Positions 34,922-44,098 of a stretch of DNA of 64,000 nucleotides are shown in pieces. The notes below the pieces were generated by a model that was not told the DNA's origin, searched no databases, and saw only the letters and a list, made by a program, of their open reading frames with translations. Origin of the DNA: Streptomyces sp. GQFP (GTDB lineage: Bacteria; Actinomycetota; Actinomycetes; Streptomycetales; Streptomycetaceae); contig NZ_CP089312.1 in assembly GCF_021545335.1 (NCBI RefSeq), positions 1,922,001-1,986,000 of the forward strand. The letters run 5' to 3'. Position 1 is the stretch's first letter. Each line of letters starts with the position of its first letter. A program made the position numbers and the translations under genes.

Positions 34922-37900
34922 TCAGGCCGAACCTGTACCGACCGACCGTGCCGTCAGCGCCCGCATCCGTTCCAGGGTCGTTCGGGCCTCCGGGTGCCGT
35001 TCGTCGCCGCCCGCCCCCTGCCAGGCGGCCCAGGCGGCGCGGTACGCGTCGAGAGCGTGGGCCGGGCCCGCCGTGCGTTCCAGGACCGTGCCGCGCCGGT
35101 GCAGGGCACGGGCCATGACGAGGAGGTCGTCGGACGCCTCAGCCGCGGAGGCGGCCCGACGGAAGGACTCCGCGGCCCGGTCCTCGTACTCCGTGGTACT
35201 GGGCCGCGGGCGGGCCAGGGCCAGCAGCACATCCCCCCGCTCCAGCCACGCCAACGCCTCCGTCCGGGCGTCCCCACCCGTCCGGGCGCCGCGGGCCGCG
35301 CGGGCCAGGATCCACTCGGCCTCGTGGAGGTCGGTGAGCGAGCCGCCGAGTTCGTGGTGGCGGTGCAGGGCGCGGGCGAAGAGGAGTCGGCGGGCGGGCA
35401 GCGCCGGGTCGCTCTCGGGGGTCTGGGCGAGCGCGGCGCGCAGGACGCGTACGGCGTCCGTGGCGACGTCGGCGCCCGCGACGCCGTCGGCGTGGGCCGC
35501 CCGGTTCAGTGCCGCACCGCCCCGCGCCGCCAGCAGTTCCGGGCGCCGCGGATCGTCGGTGCTGAGCTGCGCCTGCGCCCGGGCGAAGTACCCGTCGGCG
35601 GTGTCCAGTTCGGCCGGTTCGGCGCTGCGGGTCCAGCGGGCGATGTGGGCTTCCGCCAGCCGCCAGAGCGCGCGCAGCCTCAACTCGCCCGTGTGCGCAC
35701 CTGATCCGGCGGCCCACAGTGCCTCGGTCAGCGCCGTGACAACCTCCGACGCCCCCTGATCCCCCGTCACGATCGCCCGGGCCGCAGCCAGTTCGAGCCG
35801 CGCCCGGCAGACGACCCCCGGCGGTTCCCCCGCCCGCTCTGCCAACGCCGCAGCCGACTCGAAGTCGGCTGCCGCCTGGACGGCCAGGGCCCGTGACTCG
35901 TCGGCCGAGTCGCGCTCGCGTGCGTTGGTGCACAGTTCCATCAGTAGTCCGCCGCGTGCCAGCAACGCCGTTCCGGGCAGGGGGTGTTCGCCCGGCCAGC
36001 CCTCCAGTAGGGCGTCGAGCCGTACCTGGGCCCCGTACAGCAGTCGTCGGTCACCGAGGAGGCGGTAGCGGGCGCGGACGACCTCGACGACGTGGAGCAG
36101 GACGTCGAGCAGGGGGCCCGGCTCGGAGCGCAGCAGGGCGTAGGCGCGCTCCAGGCTCTCGGCCGCCTCGGCCAGTGCGCGGGCCCTCGCCTCGTCGTCG
36201 GGCTCGGTCGCTGCGCGGGCCCGGAGGACCCTGCCGAGGACGAGGTGCGCGCGGGCCGGCGGTGAGCCGGCGGGGTCCGCTGCCGCGCGGACGGTGTCCT
36301 CGGCCTCCCGCAGCACCGCGCGGTCCCGGTGGATGTCCCAGAGGCCGAGCAGGCATTCGGCGAGGAGTGCCGCCGTTTCCGCGCCGGGCGCGGTCGCGCG
36401 CAGGATGCGTACGGCGTCCCAGAGGTCGCGGATGCCGCCCTGCCGTTCGTAGCGGGCGAGGCGGGTACGGGCCAACCGGAGGGCCAGTGATTGCGACTGC
36501 GATTGGCTGGAGGTGGGGTTCGGGGTGGCGTCGACGTCTCCCGGCTGGAATCTGCGCAGCACCCTGCGGGGTACGTCCGCGAAGGGTTGCGGGACCGGTC
36601 GGCCGGGAGTCTCCTCGGTGTCGTCCGGGTGGCCGACCCCGGTTCGGGCGGTCGTCCCCGAGAGGTGGCCGACCACCACCGCGGGGAAGTTCCGGGCCCG
36701 CGTTCCCCACACCCGTTCCAGATAGCGCGAGCACTGTTCCAGTACCGCGCGGGCCTCGTCCAGCTCCAGTCGGCGAAGCAGCAAGTCCCTTACGCCCGGG
36801 GCGAATTCGTACCAGGGGCCGGGGCCGTCGCTGTCGTCCGCCACCTCCACCAACAGGTCGCTGAAGAGCACCTCGGCCAGTTCGACCGGGCCGGTGCCGG
36901 GCAGCAGGGCGCGCTGTACGAGTTGCATGACGGGGTACGACAGCGGCGCCGCCGAGAGGCAGACCGCGAGGCGGCGGGCGGCCGGGGAGGCGGTGGTGCG
37001 GAAGTCCTCGACCAGCTGTTCCGGGGTGCGGTCGGGGCGGGGAGCGGGTGCCGTTCCCGGGTCCGCGGGCCCGACCATGGCCACGGAGGCCGTCAGCGTG
37101 TCCGCCGACCGTTCCGACAGCAAACGTGCCCAGCCGCCGAGTGCGGCGGGGGTAGGCGGCAGCACGGGGACCGGCAGCGCCCCGCCGTCCACGGGACCCC
37201 GGTCGCGGAACGGCCGGAAGCCGAGCGTCCCGCCGGGGCCCGCCGTGCGCCACAGGGTGCCGGGTTCGGTGGGCAGCAGGGTCTGCGGCCACAGGCGGGC
37301 GGGCAGTGGCTGTACGACGGCCAGCGGGCCCGTGCGCAGCCGCCGGTGGAGCAGCCGCTGGGCGGCGCCGTGCCGCCACAGCGGGCCCGAGCAGTCGCTG
37401 AGCAGCAGGGTGACGGTCCGGCCGCTCGGGTCGCGCAGACCGTCCGCCGGGGCGAGCCATTCGCTGCCGCCCGCCCGGCACAGCACGCCGACTCCGCCGT
37501 CGGGGTGCGGGCGCAGCCGGTGGACGGTCACCGACCGGAAGGCGCCGGACTGTTCGCAGGCGAGGCGCAGTTCCTCCAGGGTGCGTTCCCAGGCGCCCAT
37601 CGACGGCGAGTCGTCGGCCAGCAGCTGCATCCGGGACTGCCGTCTCCGGTCGGCCCGGAAGACCGGCAGCGCACAGTCCCCGACGGCGCTCGCCTGCGCG
37701 GTTCGGGACTCGTCGAGGACGTCGTCGGTCCGGGGGCGCGGCGGTCCGGCCGGCGCCGGCCTGCCCTGGAGGGGCCGCAGGGCGTGCCCCAGGGACAGCA
37801 GGCCCGGAAAGGCGGAAGCCACCGGTACGAGGATCTCGGCGCCAGGCGCGCCGTACGTTCCCTCGGCCCCCTCGTCCCGCACCACCGCGAGAAGTTGCGG

Positions 37901-38131
37901 AGCCACCGGCCGGTCCACCCGGTCGGACGGGAGACCGTCGCCACCGTAGTCACCAACCCCATCACCAGGCCCGGCACCTACCTCGCCGCCGGCCCCGCTC
38001 TCCGCCTCGGCCATCCGCCCCGCCAGCCAGAGCGCATCCGCGAGTTCAGTGGCCCCCGCCCTGACCCCCGCCTCCCTCAGACGCCGGACCAGCGAATCCA
38101 GCGGGTCCAGTGACCCCCCACCCCCACTCAC
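34922..38131 (-). CDS. SAV_2336-type vWA-like/TPR protein B
   Basis: A 1069-residue protein from GTG 38131, overlapping the MoxR-B stop (GTGA). Residues about 1-45 form a short helical region; a vWA-like domain with D-D-S-P-S (a D-x-S-x-S MIDAS form, in LLADDSPSMGAWERTLEELR) spans about 160-330. A helical middle region (about 350-540) is followed by about 480 residues of degenerate TPR-like repeats rich in Ala, Arg and Glu. I recognise it as a SAV_2336 N-terminal-domain-related protein. With MoxR-B it forms the standard ATPase/vWA pair. Unlike the A copy, vWA, middle and TPR parts are all in one chain and no TIR or NB-ARC is attached. Confidence 0.85.
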   Translation of the reverse strand: MSGGGGSLDPLDSLVRRLREAGVRAGATELADALWLAGRMAEAESGAGGEVGAGPGDGVGDYGGDGLPSDRVDRPVAPQLLAVVRDEGAEGTYGAPGAEILVPVASAFPGLLSLGHALRPLQGRPAPAGPPRPRTDDVLDESRTAQASAVGDCALPVFRADRRRQSRMQLLADDSPSMGAWERTLEELRLACEQSGAFRSVTVHRLRPHPDGGVGVLCRAGGSEWLAPADGLRDPSGRTVTLLLSDCSGPLWRHGAAQRLLHRRLRTGPLAVVQPLPARLWPQTLLPTEPGTLWRTAGPGGTLGFRPFRDRGPVDGGALPVPVLPPTPAALGGWARLLSERSADTLTASVAMVGPADPGTAPAPRPDRTPEQLVEDFRTTASPAARRLAVCLSAAPLSYPVMQLVQRALLPGTGPVELAEVLFSDLLVEVADDSDGPGPWYEFAPGVRDLLLRRLELDEARAVLEQCSRYLERVWGTRARNFPAVVVGHLSGTTARTGVGHPDDTEETPGRPVPQPFADVPRRVLRRFQPGDVDATPNPTSSQSQSQSLALRLARTRLARYERQGGIRDLWDAVRILRATAPGAETAALLAECLLGLWDIHRDRAVLREAEDTVRAAADPAGSPPARAHLVLGRVLRARAATEPDDEARARALAEAAESLERAYALLRSEPGPLLDVLLHVVEVVRARYRLLGDRRLLYGAQVRLDALLEGWPGEHPLPGTALLARGGLLMELCTNARERDSADESRALAVQAAADFESAAALAERAGEPPGVVCRARLELAAARAIVTGDQGASEVVTALTEALWAAGSGAHTGELRLRALWRLAEAHIARWTRSAEPAELDTADGYFARAQAQLSTDDPRRPELLAARGGAALNRAAHADGVAGADVATDAVRVLRAALAQTPESDPALPARRLLFARALHRHHELGGSLTDLHEAEWILARAARGARTGGDARTEALAWLERGDVLLALARPRPSTTEYEDRAAESFRRAASAAEASDDLLVMARALHRRGTVLERTAGPAHALDAYRAAWAAWQGAGGDERHPEARTTLERMRALTARSVGTGSA

Positions 38132-39192
38132 CGCGCCGGCCGATTCAACGGCCGCATGAGTTGGTCCGCGAGGTGCGCACGGGTGCCCGGTTCCTCGTTC
38201 TGGGCGTGGCGGGTCAGGTAGATGGCGTTGAGGAGCTGGTCGGCGGCTCGTTGTTCGCCGGGCCTGCGTTCCAGGAAGCGGGCGATGACGTCGGCGTGCT
38301 GTTCGGCCGCGTCCTCGCCGAAGTGGGCGCGGACCATCGCAGCGAGCCTGTCCTCGTCCGGGGGCTCCAGGTGGAGGTGGACGCAGCGCCTCAACAGCGG
38401 TACGGGAAAGTCGCGTTCACCGTTGCTGGTGAGGACGATGAAGGGGAAGGCACGGCAGCGGACCCTGCCCTCGTGGACCTCCACGGAGCGACCGTCGTGG
38501 TCGCGGACCCGTACCGCCGGGCGGTGTTCGGCGATCCTCTCCAGCTCGGGGATGCCGAACTCGCCCTCCTCCAGGACCCCGAGGAGGTCGTTGGGCAGGT
38601 CGATGTCGCTCTTGTCCAGCTCGTCCACGAGGAGTACCCGGGGTCGTGCCGTCGGGAGCAACGCGGTGCCGAGCGGGCCCAGTTGGAGGTAGCGGCCGAT
38701 GCCCCGGGCGAGCAGGTCGGGTGCCTCCGGGGGCAGTTGGCCGGGCGGTACCGACACCGTGCCGGCCTCCGGGCGTTCGCGCGGACGGGTGATCTGGAGG
38801 TCCTGCAGGCGGCCCAACGCGTCGTATTTGTAGAGGCCGTCGGTGAGTTGGGTGCGGCTGACGATGGGCCAGTGCAGTACCCGGCCCAGCCCCAGTTCAT
38901 GGGCCACGGCGTGCGCGAGTGTGCTCTTGCCGCTGCCCGGTTCGCCGGTGACGAGGAGCGGTCGGCGCAGATACAACGCCGCGTTGACCAGCTCCAGTTC
39001 GGCCGGGGTCGGCCGGTAGTGCTCGGCGAAGGCGCGGCTCTGGCCGAGCCTCCGGGTGGAGACGGTGTCGGCGGCGGCCGGCGGCCGGATCAGTGGGCCG
39101 CCGTCGAAGCGGCGCCAGGCGGGCGGGTCCGGGAGCCGGTCGACTCCGTCGTGCGGTTGTCCGGTGCCTCGGTAGATCAGCCACTCGTTCAC
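38128..39192 (-). CDS. MoxR-type AAA+ ATPase B
   Basis: A 354-residue protein. GTG 39192 is chosen for GAGGAG upstream and the clean start VNEWLIYRGTG; a longer frame upstream is rejected. Walker A is GEPGSGKST (83-91), Walker B VLLVDELDKSD, sensor 1 in FIVLTSNGERDFPVPLLRRC. It is the first gene of the 18-kb minus-strand array. The downstream vWA-like gene is translationally coupled. The pair presumably activates or remodels a target in the peptide system. Confidence 0.9.
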   Translation of the reverse strand: MNEWLIYRGTGQPHDGVDRLPDPPAWRRFDGGPLIRPPAAADTVSTRRLGQSRAFAEHYRPTPAELELVNAALYLRRPLLVTGEPGSGKSTLAHAVAHELGLGRVLHWPIVSRTQLTDGLYKYDALGRLQDLQITRPRERPEAGTVSVPPGQLPPEAPDLLARGIGRYLQLGPLGTALLPTARPRVLLVDELDKSDIDLPNDLLGVLEEGEFGIPELERIAEHRPAVRVRDHDGRSVEVHEGRVRCRAFPFIVLTSNGERDFPVPLLRRCVHLHLEPPDEDRLAAMVRAHFGEDAAEQHADVIARFLERRPGEQRAADQLLNAIYLTRHAQNEEPGTRAHLADQLMRPLNRPAR

Positions 39193-39578
39193 GTCACGCT
39201 CCTCGGTGCAGGACGGGCGAGGCTGCCTGATGACGGTTCGGCCGGGCACCGGGGACACGAAAGGGAACCGGAGGCCCCTTTTCCCCTTCCATTCCTCCTC
39301 CGCACCGGCAATCCTTCAGACACTACCCAGGACCGACCGAGGGGGATCACACGCGCCGGGCACACCCCGAACCGGCTTGTGGACTCCGGTTCCAACTGGT
39401 TGCTCACTTGACTACCAGGCGTCACATCCGATTGGCTCCGCCCCAGCGAAAGTCGGACAGTCAGTGCACGTCGACCGACGATCGCGCAGATTTCGCCGTA
39501 CCCACTCCCCCTCTCGCCCTTCCTCTCCCTCTCTATGTCCTTCCCCTCCTCGGCCGCGCAGCGAGGTGCCGCACTCCC
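39193..39578. other. Divergent spacer of 386 bp, no gene seen
   Basis: This gap must hold the promoter for the FxSxx-COOH array (minus) and for the sugar-binding lipoprotein (plus). Open frames across it look like shadows. I found no clear palindrome. Confidence 0.45.
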
Positions 39579-40598
39579 ATGAACACACCCCCCGTCTCTT
39601 CCGGTTCCGCACGATCTCCCCGTGTCACCGCCGTCGCCGCCGGTGTGGCCGCCGTATGTCTTCTCGCGGCCGGCTGTTCGGGTTCCGGCTCCGACGGGTC
39701 GGACTCCGGCCAGGGCACCGCCGGTGCCGGCACCGCCCGGATCAAGGTCGCTCTGATCACCCACGGCGCCAAGGACGACGCCTTCTGGGAGCGGGTGCAG
39801 AAGGGCGCCGAGGCCGCCGCGGCCAAGGACAACATCGAGCTGACGTACGAGAGCGACCCCGATGCCGCCGCCCAGGCCGCCCTGGTGCGCGACGCGGTCA
39901 AGAACAAGGTCGACGGGATCGCCGTCACCCTCGCCAAGCCCGAGGCGATGAAGAGCGCGGTCGCGCAGGCGAGGTCGGCGGGGATACCCGTGGTCGGTCT
40001 CAACTCGGGTATCGACGCCTGGCGTTCCGCGGGCCTGATGTCGTTCTTCGGGCAGGACGAGAGCACCGCCGGTCGCGCCCTCGGCGACAAACTGGACACG
40101 CTCAAGGTCAAGCACACCCTCTGCGTCATCCACGAGCAGGGCAACGTCGCCATGGAGGCGCGCTGCGCCGGAGTGAAGAAGACCTTCACCGGCGAGACCG
40201 AGAACCTCTATGTGAACGGCACCGACATGGACGCGGTGACCGCGGTCGTCGCGGCCCGGTTGACCCAGGACCCGGACATCGACGAAGTCGTCACCCTGGG
40301 CGCGCAGTTCGCGCTCGCGGCGGTGAAGTCGGTGGACGAGTCGGGCAGCAAGGCGAAGATCGCGACGTTCGACCTGAACAACGACATCGTCAACGCGGTC
40401 AAGAGCGGCGAGGTGCAGTTCGCCGTGGACCAGCAGCCCTACCTGCAGGGTTATCTCGCCGTCGACTCGCTCTGGCTGTACAAGTCCAACGGCAACTTCA
40501 GCGGCGGCGGTTCGGCTCCCGTGCTCACCGGGCCGGCCTTCGTCACCAAGCAGAACATCGCCGACGTCGCGAGGTTCTCCGCCGACGGCACCCGCTGA
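39579..40598 (+). CDS. Sugar ABC-transporter substrate-binding lipoprotein
   Basis: A 339-residue protein from ATG 39579 with GAGGTG upstream. A lipoprotein signal ends in the lipobox LLAAGC, with the lipidated Cys near residue 31. The mature protein is a type-I periplasmic-binding fold: IKVALITHGAKDDAFWERVQ, then VDGIAVTLAKPEAM, GIPVVGLNSGI, and IATFDLNNDIVNAVKSGEVQ close to the end, like ribose/xylose/inositol binders. No permease or ATPase gene is next to it, so it is an orphan or serves a transporter elsewhere. The ligand is unknown; a pentose or cyclitol would be typical. Confidence 0.9.
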   Translation: MNTPPVSSGSARSPRVTAVAAGVAAVCLLAAGCSGSGSDGSDSGQGTAGAGTARIKVALITHGAKDDAFWERVQKGAEAAAAKDNIELTYESDPDAAAQAALVRDAVKNKVDGIAVTLAKPEAMKSAVAQARSAGIPVVGLNSGIDAWRSAGLMSFFGQDESTAGRALGDKLDTLKVKHTLCVIHEQGNVAMEARCAGVKKTFTGETENLYVNGTDMDAVTAVVAARLTQDPDIDEVVTLGAQFALAAVKSVDESGSKAKIATFDLNNDIVNAVKSGEVQFAVDQQPYLQGYLAVDSLWLYKSNGNFSGGGSAPVLTGPAFVTKQNIADVARFSADGTR

Positions 40599-40858
40599 GC
40601 CGCCCGCTCCTCGACTCCGCCCAGCACCCCTCCGCGGGGCTTCCGTATCCCCCTCCGCCTCGCTCCCCAACCCTCCCGCGCGGCAACCGTCGTACAACGG
40701 CTGAACCAAGCTTTGGGGGCTCACGGTGCGTACGTTCACTTGTACGGATAGCATCCTGCGGACCCGGAAACATGTTCCGGCGCCTGTTCCGCTTCTGCCG
40801 CCCCCTGCCAGTTGTCACCTGCTCACTCCCGCTCACCGCTGATCGCTCTAGGACGACG

Positions 40859-43300
40859 ATGCCTCCACGCAAAGGTGCCCGGCGCCGTCTCGGCTCCATA
40901 CGTCTCTCGCTGATCCTGCTCGCGCTAGTGCCGAGCGTCACCCTCGCCGCGATGTGGGGCGTGACGACGATTCAGATGTTCTCGGAGGGCCTGCGGCTGC
41001 GGGACCAGACGGGGCTCAGCAAGGCGACCGGTGCCATGGGCACCGATGCCACGATGGCGTTGCAGAAGGAGCGCACGCTGTCGGCCGAGTGGCTGGCCTC
41101 GCCCAGGGGCGACCGCAGCGCCCTGGACGCGCAGCGCAAGGTGACGGACAAGGCGGTCGCTCAACTGGTCGGCCAGACCAAGGCGATCCAGGAGGCCCCC
41201 GACCGCATCAGCGAGCGGATGTACTCGGTGATCGCGGCGGCGGGCAGCCTGGAGTACTACCGCGGTCAGGTCGACAGGCTCACCGACATCTCCGCCCAGC
41301 AGGCGCTGGACCAGTACTCGTCGATCATCGGCACCCAGATCCACGCCTTCCAGGAGCTGTCCCAGGTCGACGACGGCGACCTCACCTCCCAGGCCGGCCC
41401 GCTCGTCTCGCTGGAGCAGGCCGCCGAACTGGTCGCCCAGGAGGACTCGCAGCTCAACCTGGCCTGGACCGCGGGGAGTCTGGACCAGCAGGAGTGGGAG
41501 TCGTACGTCCGACTGGTGAGCGCCCGGCGCTGGGTCGTCGAGGACCAGCTGATCCAGTCCCTGAGCGGCACGGCGAAGACCCGTACCGAGGCGATCCTGG
41601 CGGGCTCCGCCTGGAAGACCCTGACCTCCATCGAGGACCAGGTGCTCACGTCGGGCACGCCCGGCGGCGGCACCGACCGGAAGATCACCCTGCCGGACAA
41701 GCAGAAGCAGTGGTCCGCCGCGATGGACGAACTGAGCGTCCAGTACGGCTCGCTGATCCACGACGAGACCAGGGGCCTGCTCACCCGCAGCGCCGACGAG
41801 GCGCGGTCGCTGCTGATCAAGGCGGCCTCGCTGAGCGCGGGCGGGTTCGTAGCGCTGCTGCTGTGCATCATGCTGTCCTGGCGCATCACCCGGTCCCTGT
41901 CCCGTCGGCTGCGCGGGCTGCGCATGGCCACCCTGGGTCTGGCCGAGGAGCGGCTGCCGGACGTGGTCGCGCGGCTCAACCGGGGCGAGAAGGTCGACGT
42001 CGAGTCGGCCACCCCGCCGCTGGACTACGGCCACGACGAACTCGGCCAGGTGGCCCACGCGTTCAACGCGGCGCAGCGCACCGCCGTACACACCGCGGTC
42101 GAACTCGCCGACACCCGGCGCGGGTTCCAGAAGGTCATCCTGGGCATCGCCCGGCAGAGCCAGAACCTGGTCAACCTCCAGCTCACCAAGCTGGACGCGC
42201 TGGAACGCGCCCACCAGGACCCGGAGATCCTCAAGGGGCTGTACGAACTCGACTCCACCGCGAGCCAGTTGCGCCGGTACGAGGAGAACCTCGTCATCAT
42301 CAGCGGTGAACGGCCCGGCCGCAGCTGGACCGAGCCGGTCGCGCTGATCGACATCCTGCGCAGCGCCGTCGGCGAGGTCGCCGAGTACCAGCGGGTCGAC
42401 GTACAGACCGAGGAGGACGTGTATCTCGCGCCGCCCGCGGTGGCCGACGTCATCCATCTGCTGGCCGAGCTGATCGACAACGCGACCGCCTACTCCCCCG
42501 CGCCCAGCCCGGTCGGCGTACGGGCCGCGATGGTCGCCAGGGGGCTGGCCATCGAGATCGAGGACCGCGGTCTCGGCATGTCCGAGGAGGACTACGCGTC
42601 CTTCAACGAACACCTGGCCGAGGCCCCGCAGTTCGACGTGGTGGCGCTCGCCGACGACCTGCGGCTCGGCATGTTCGTGATCGCGCGCCTCGCCGTCCGG
42701 CACGGCATCCAGGTCACGCTGCGCTCCTCGCCGTACGGCGGCACGACGGCGATCGTGCTGATCCCGCACGATGTCGTCGTCCGCGAACTCGCCGCGCCCG
42801 ACACGGACTCCTCGGATACGGAGAAGGCGTCCGCCGAGGTGCCGGGGCCGGTCGCCGCGGAGCGTCCGGCGCACGAGCGCGTCCGGGACCGGGAGACACC
42901 GCCCGTCGCGGCCCGCGTCCGGATCGCCGACGCCGGTCCCACGCCCCGGCAGGCCGCCCTCGTCGGGGCGGGCCGCGGCGGTGAGGGCAAGGCCGAGAAG
43001 GGCGCCGCCGCGCGCAAGGGCGGGCTCACCCCGCTGCCGCGCCGGGTGCCGCAGACCAGTCTGGCCGCCGAGTTGCGGGAGGACGACCCCGACGGCACGT
43101 CCGAGGACTCGCTCGACGAGTTCTCGGCGGAGCGCGCGGCCTCCTCGCTCTCCGGTTTCCAGCGCGGAACCCTCCAGGCCCGTGACGACGACGCCGAAGA
43201 GCAGTACGACCATGGGGAGGACGACTCGCCTCAGGAACCCGACGCACCGCTCCCCGACGCAGGCACTCCGGTCACCTCGACTCCGCCCGCAGACCGCTGA
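40859..43300 (+). CDS. cvnA: Conservon sensor kinase-like protein CvnA
   Basis: An 813-residue membrane protein from ATG 40859 with AGGA upstream; the frame is open much earlier, but that part overlaps the lipoprotein gene. It has a first membrane helix (about 15-35), an extracytoplasmic nitrate/nitrite-sensor-like domain (about 40-325), a second helix (about 327-345), HAMP, and a HATPase domain with LAELIDNATAYSP (N box) and DRGLGMS. A normal H box is not evident, as in other CvnA proteins. The last 170 residues are a disordered, charged tail. With the next three genes it makes a conservon, a membrane-associated complex compared to eukaryotic G-protein signalling. Confidence 0.93.
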   Translation: MPPRKGARRRLGSIRLSLILLALVPSVTLAAMWGVTTIQMFSEGLRLRDQTGLSKATGAMGTDATMALQKERTLSAEWLASPRGDRSALDAQRKVTDKAVAQLVGQTKAIQEAPDRISERMYSVIAAAGSLEYYRGQVDRLTDISAQQALDQYSSIIGTQIHAFQELSQVDDGDLTSQAGPLVSLEQAAELVAQEDSQLNLAWTAGSLDQQEWESYVRLVSARRWVVEDQLIQSLSGTAKTRTEAILAGSAWKTLTSIEDQVLTSGTPGGGTDRKITLPDKQKQWSAAMDELSVQYGSLIHDETRGLLTRSADEARSLLIKAASLSAGGFVALLLCIMLSWRITRSLSRRLRGLRMATLGLAEERLPDVVARLNRGEKVDVESATPPLDYGHDELGQVAHAFNAAQRTAVHTAVELADTRRGFQKVILGIARQSQNLVNLQLTKLDALERAHQDPEILKGLYELDSTASQLRRYEENLVIISGERPGRSWTEPVALIDILRSAVGEVAEYQRVDVQTEEDVYLAPPAVADVIHLLAELIDNATAYSPAPSPVGVRAAMVARGLAIEIEDRGLGMSEEDYASFNEHLAEAPQFDVVALADDLRLGMFVIARLAVRHGIQVTLRSSPYGGTTAIVLIPHDVVVRELAAPDTDSSDTEKASAEVPGPVAAERPAHERVRDRETPPVAARVRIADAGPTPRQAALVGAGRGGEGKAEKGAAARKGGLTPLPRRVPQTSLAAELREDDPDGTSEDSLDEFSAERAASSLSGFQRGTLQARDDDAEEQYDHGEDDSPQEPDAPLPDAGTPVTSTPPADR

Positions 43301-43314
43301 TGAAGGACAGAGAA

Positions 43315-43740
43315 ATGACACGCCCCACCCCCGCCACGCACACCGAGCTGGACCAGTTGCTCACCGGACTCGTGGACCGGGTAGCCGAGGTGAACCACGC
43401 CGTCGTGCTCTCCGAGGACGGACTGGTCGTCAGCAGGTCGACGGCGTTCCTGCGCGACGACGCCGAGCGGCTCGCGGCGACCGCGTCCGGGCTGATGAGC
43501 CTCAGCAAGGGCGTCAGCATGGACTTCCGCGGCGGTCCGGTGCGCCAGGCACTGATCGAGATGCGCAACGGCTACCTGATCCTCACCGCGGCCGGTCCGG
43601 GCGCCCATCTCGCCGTGCTGACCAGCCAGGGAGCGGACGTCGGGGTGGTCGCGTACCAGATGAACATGCTGGTGAAGAAGATCGGTGAGCACCTCAGCGC
43701 GGCCCCGCGTGCCGGGGTCGCCGGCGCGGCCGGCGAGTGA
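43315..43740 (+). CDS. cvnB: Conservon roadblock/LC7 protein CvnB
   Basis: A 141-residue protein. ATG 43315 is chosen for AAGGA 9 nt upstream; an ATG at 43300 overlapping the cvnA stop is the alternative. It is a roadblock/LC7 fold with LDQLLTGLVDRVAEVNHAVV, LSEDGLVVSRS and AYQMNMLVKKIGEHL. CvnB proteins probably act as partners or GAP-like regulators of the CvnD GTPase. It is followed after one base by cvnC. Confidence 0.95.
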   Translation: MTRPTPATHTELDQLLTGLVDRVAEVNHAVVLSEDGLVVSRSTAFLRDDAERLAATASGLMSLSKGVSMDFRGGPVRQALIEMRNGYLILTAAGPGAHLAVLTSQGADVGVVAYQMNMLVKKIGEHLSAAPRAGVAGAAGE

Positions 43741-43741
43741 G

Positions 43742-44098
43742 GTGAGCGGAAGCGACGCGGCCGGCCGGCTCGTCCGGCCGTTCACGCTCACCGGCGGGCG
43801 GACCCGGCCCAGCCGCGCCGACTTCACGCTGATCACGTCGGTGACGGCGGTGGAGCCACAGCCCGACGGCGGCGCCCGGCCGCAGCCCGAGCACGCTCGG
43901 ATCCTGCGGCTGTGCGCACGGCCCGTCGTGGTGGCGGAGCTGGCGGCCCATCTGGACCTGCCGGTGAGCGTGGTCGTCATCATGCTGTGCGATCTGCTGG
44001 AGGCCGGCCGGATCACCGCCCAGTCCCCGCGCCAGATCTCGCGCACCACGGACATGGACCTGCTCCAGAAAGTGAGGGACGGCCTTGGCCGGCTCTAG
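43742..44098 (+). CDS. cvnC: Conservon DUF742 protein CvnC
   Basis: A 118-residue protein from GTG 43742, one base after the cvnB stop. DUF742 is recognised from LVRPFTLTGGRTRP, PEHARILRLC, VVVAELAAHLDLPVSVVVIM and DLLEAGRI. The domain is winged-helix-like; its role in the conservon is not known. Its end overlaps the cvnD start by 14 bp. Confidence 0.95.
   Translation: MSGSDAAGRLVRPFTLTGGRTRPSRADFTLITSVTAVEPQPDGGARPQPEHARILRLCARPVVVAELAAHLDLPVSVVVIMLCDLLEAGRITAQSPRQISRTTDMDLLQKVRDGLGRL

Noticed and set aside
39206..40858. Extension of the cvnA frame through the lipoprotein gene
   Set aside because: The frame is simply free of stops opposite a high-GC gene; the lipoprotein frame has a lipobox and family motifs, and cvnA has a good start at 40859.
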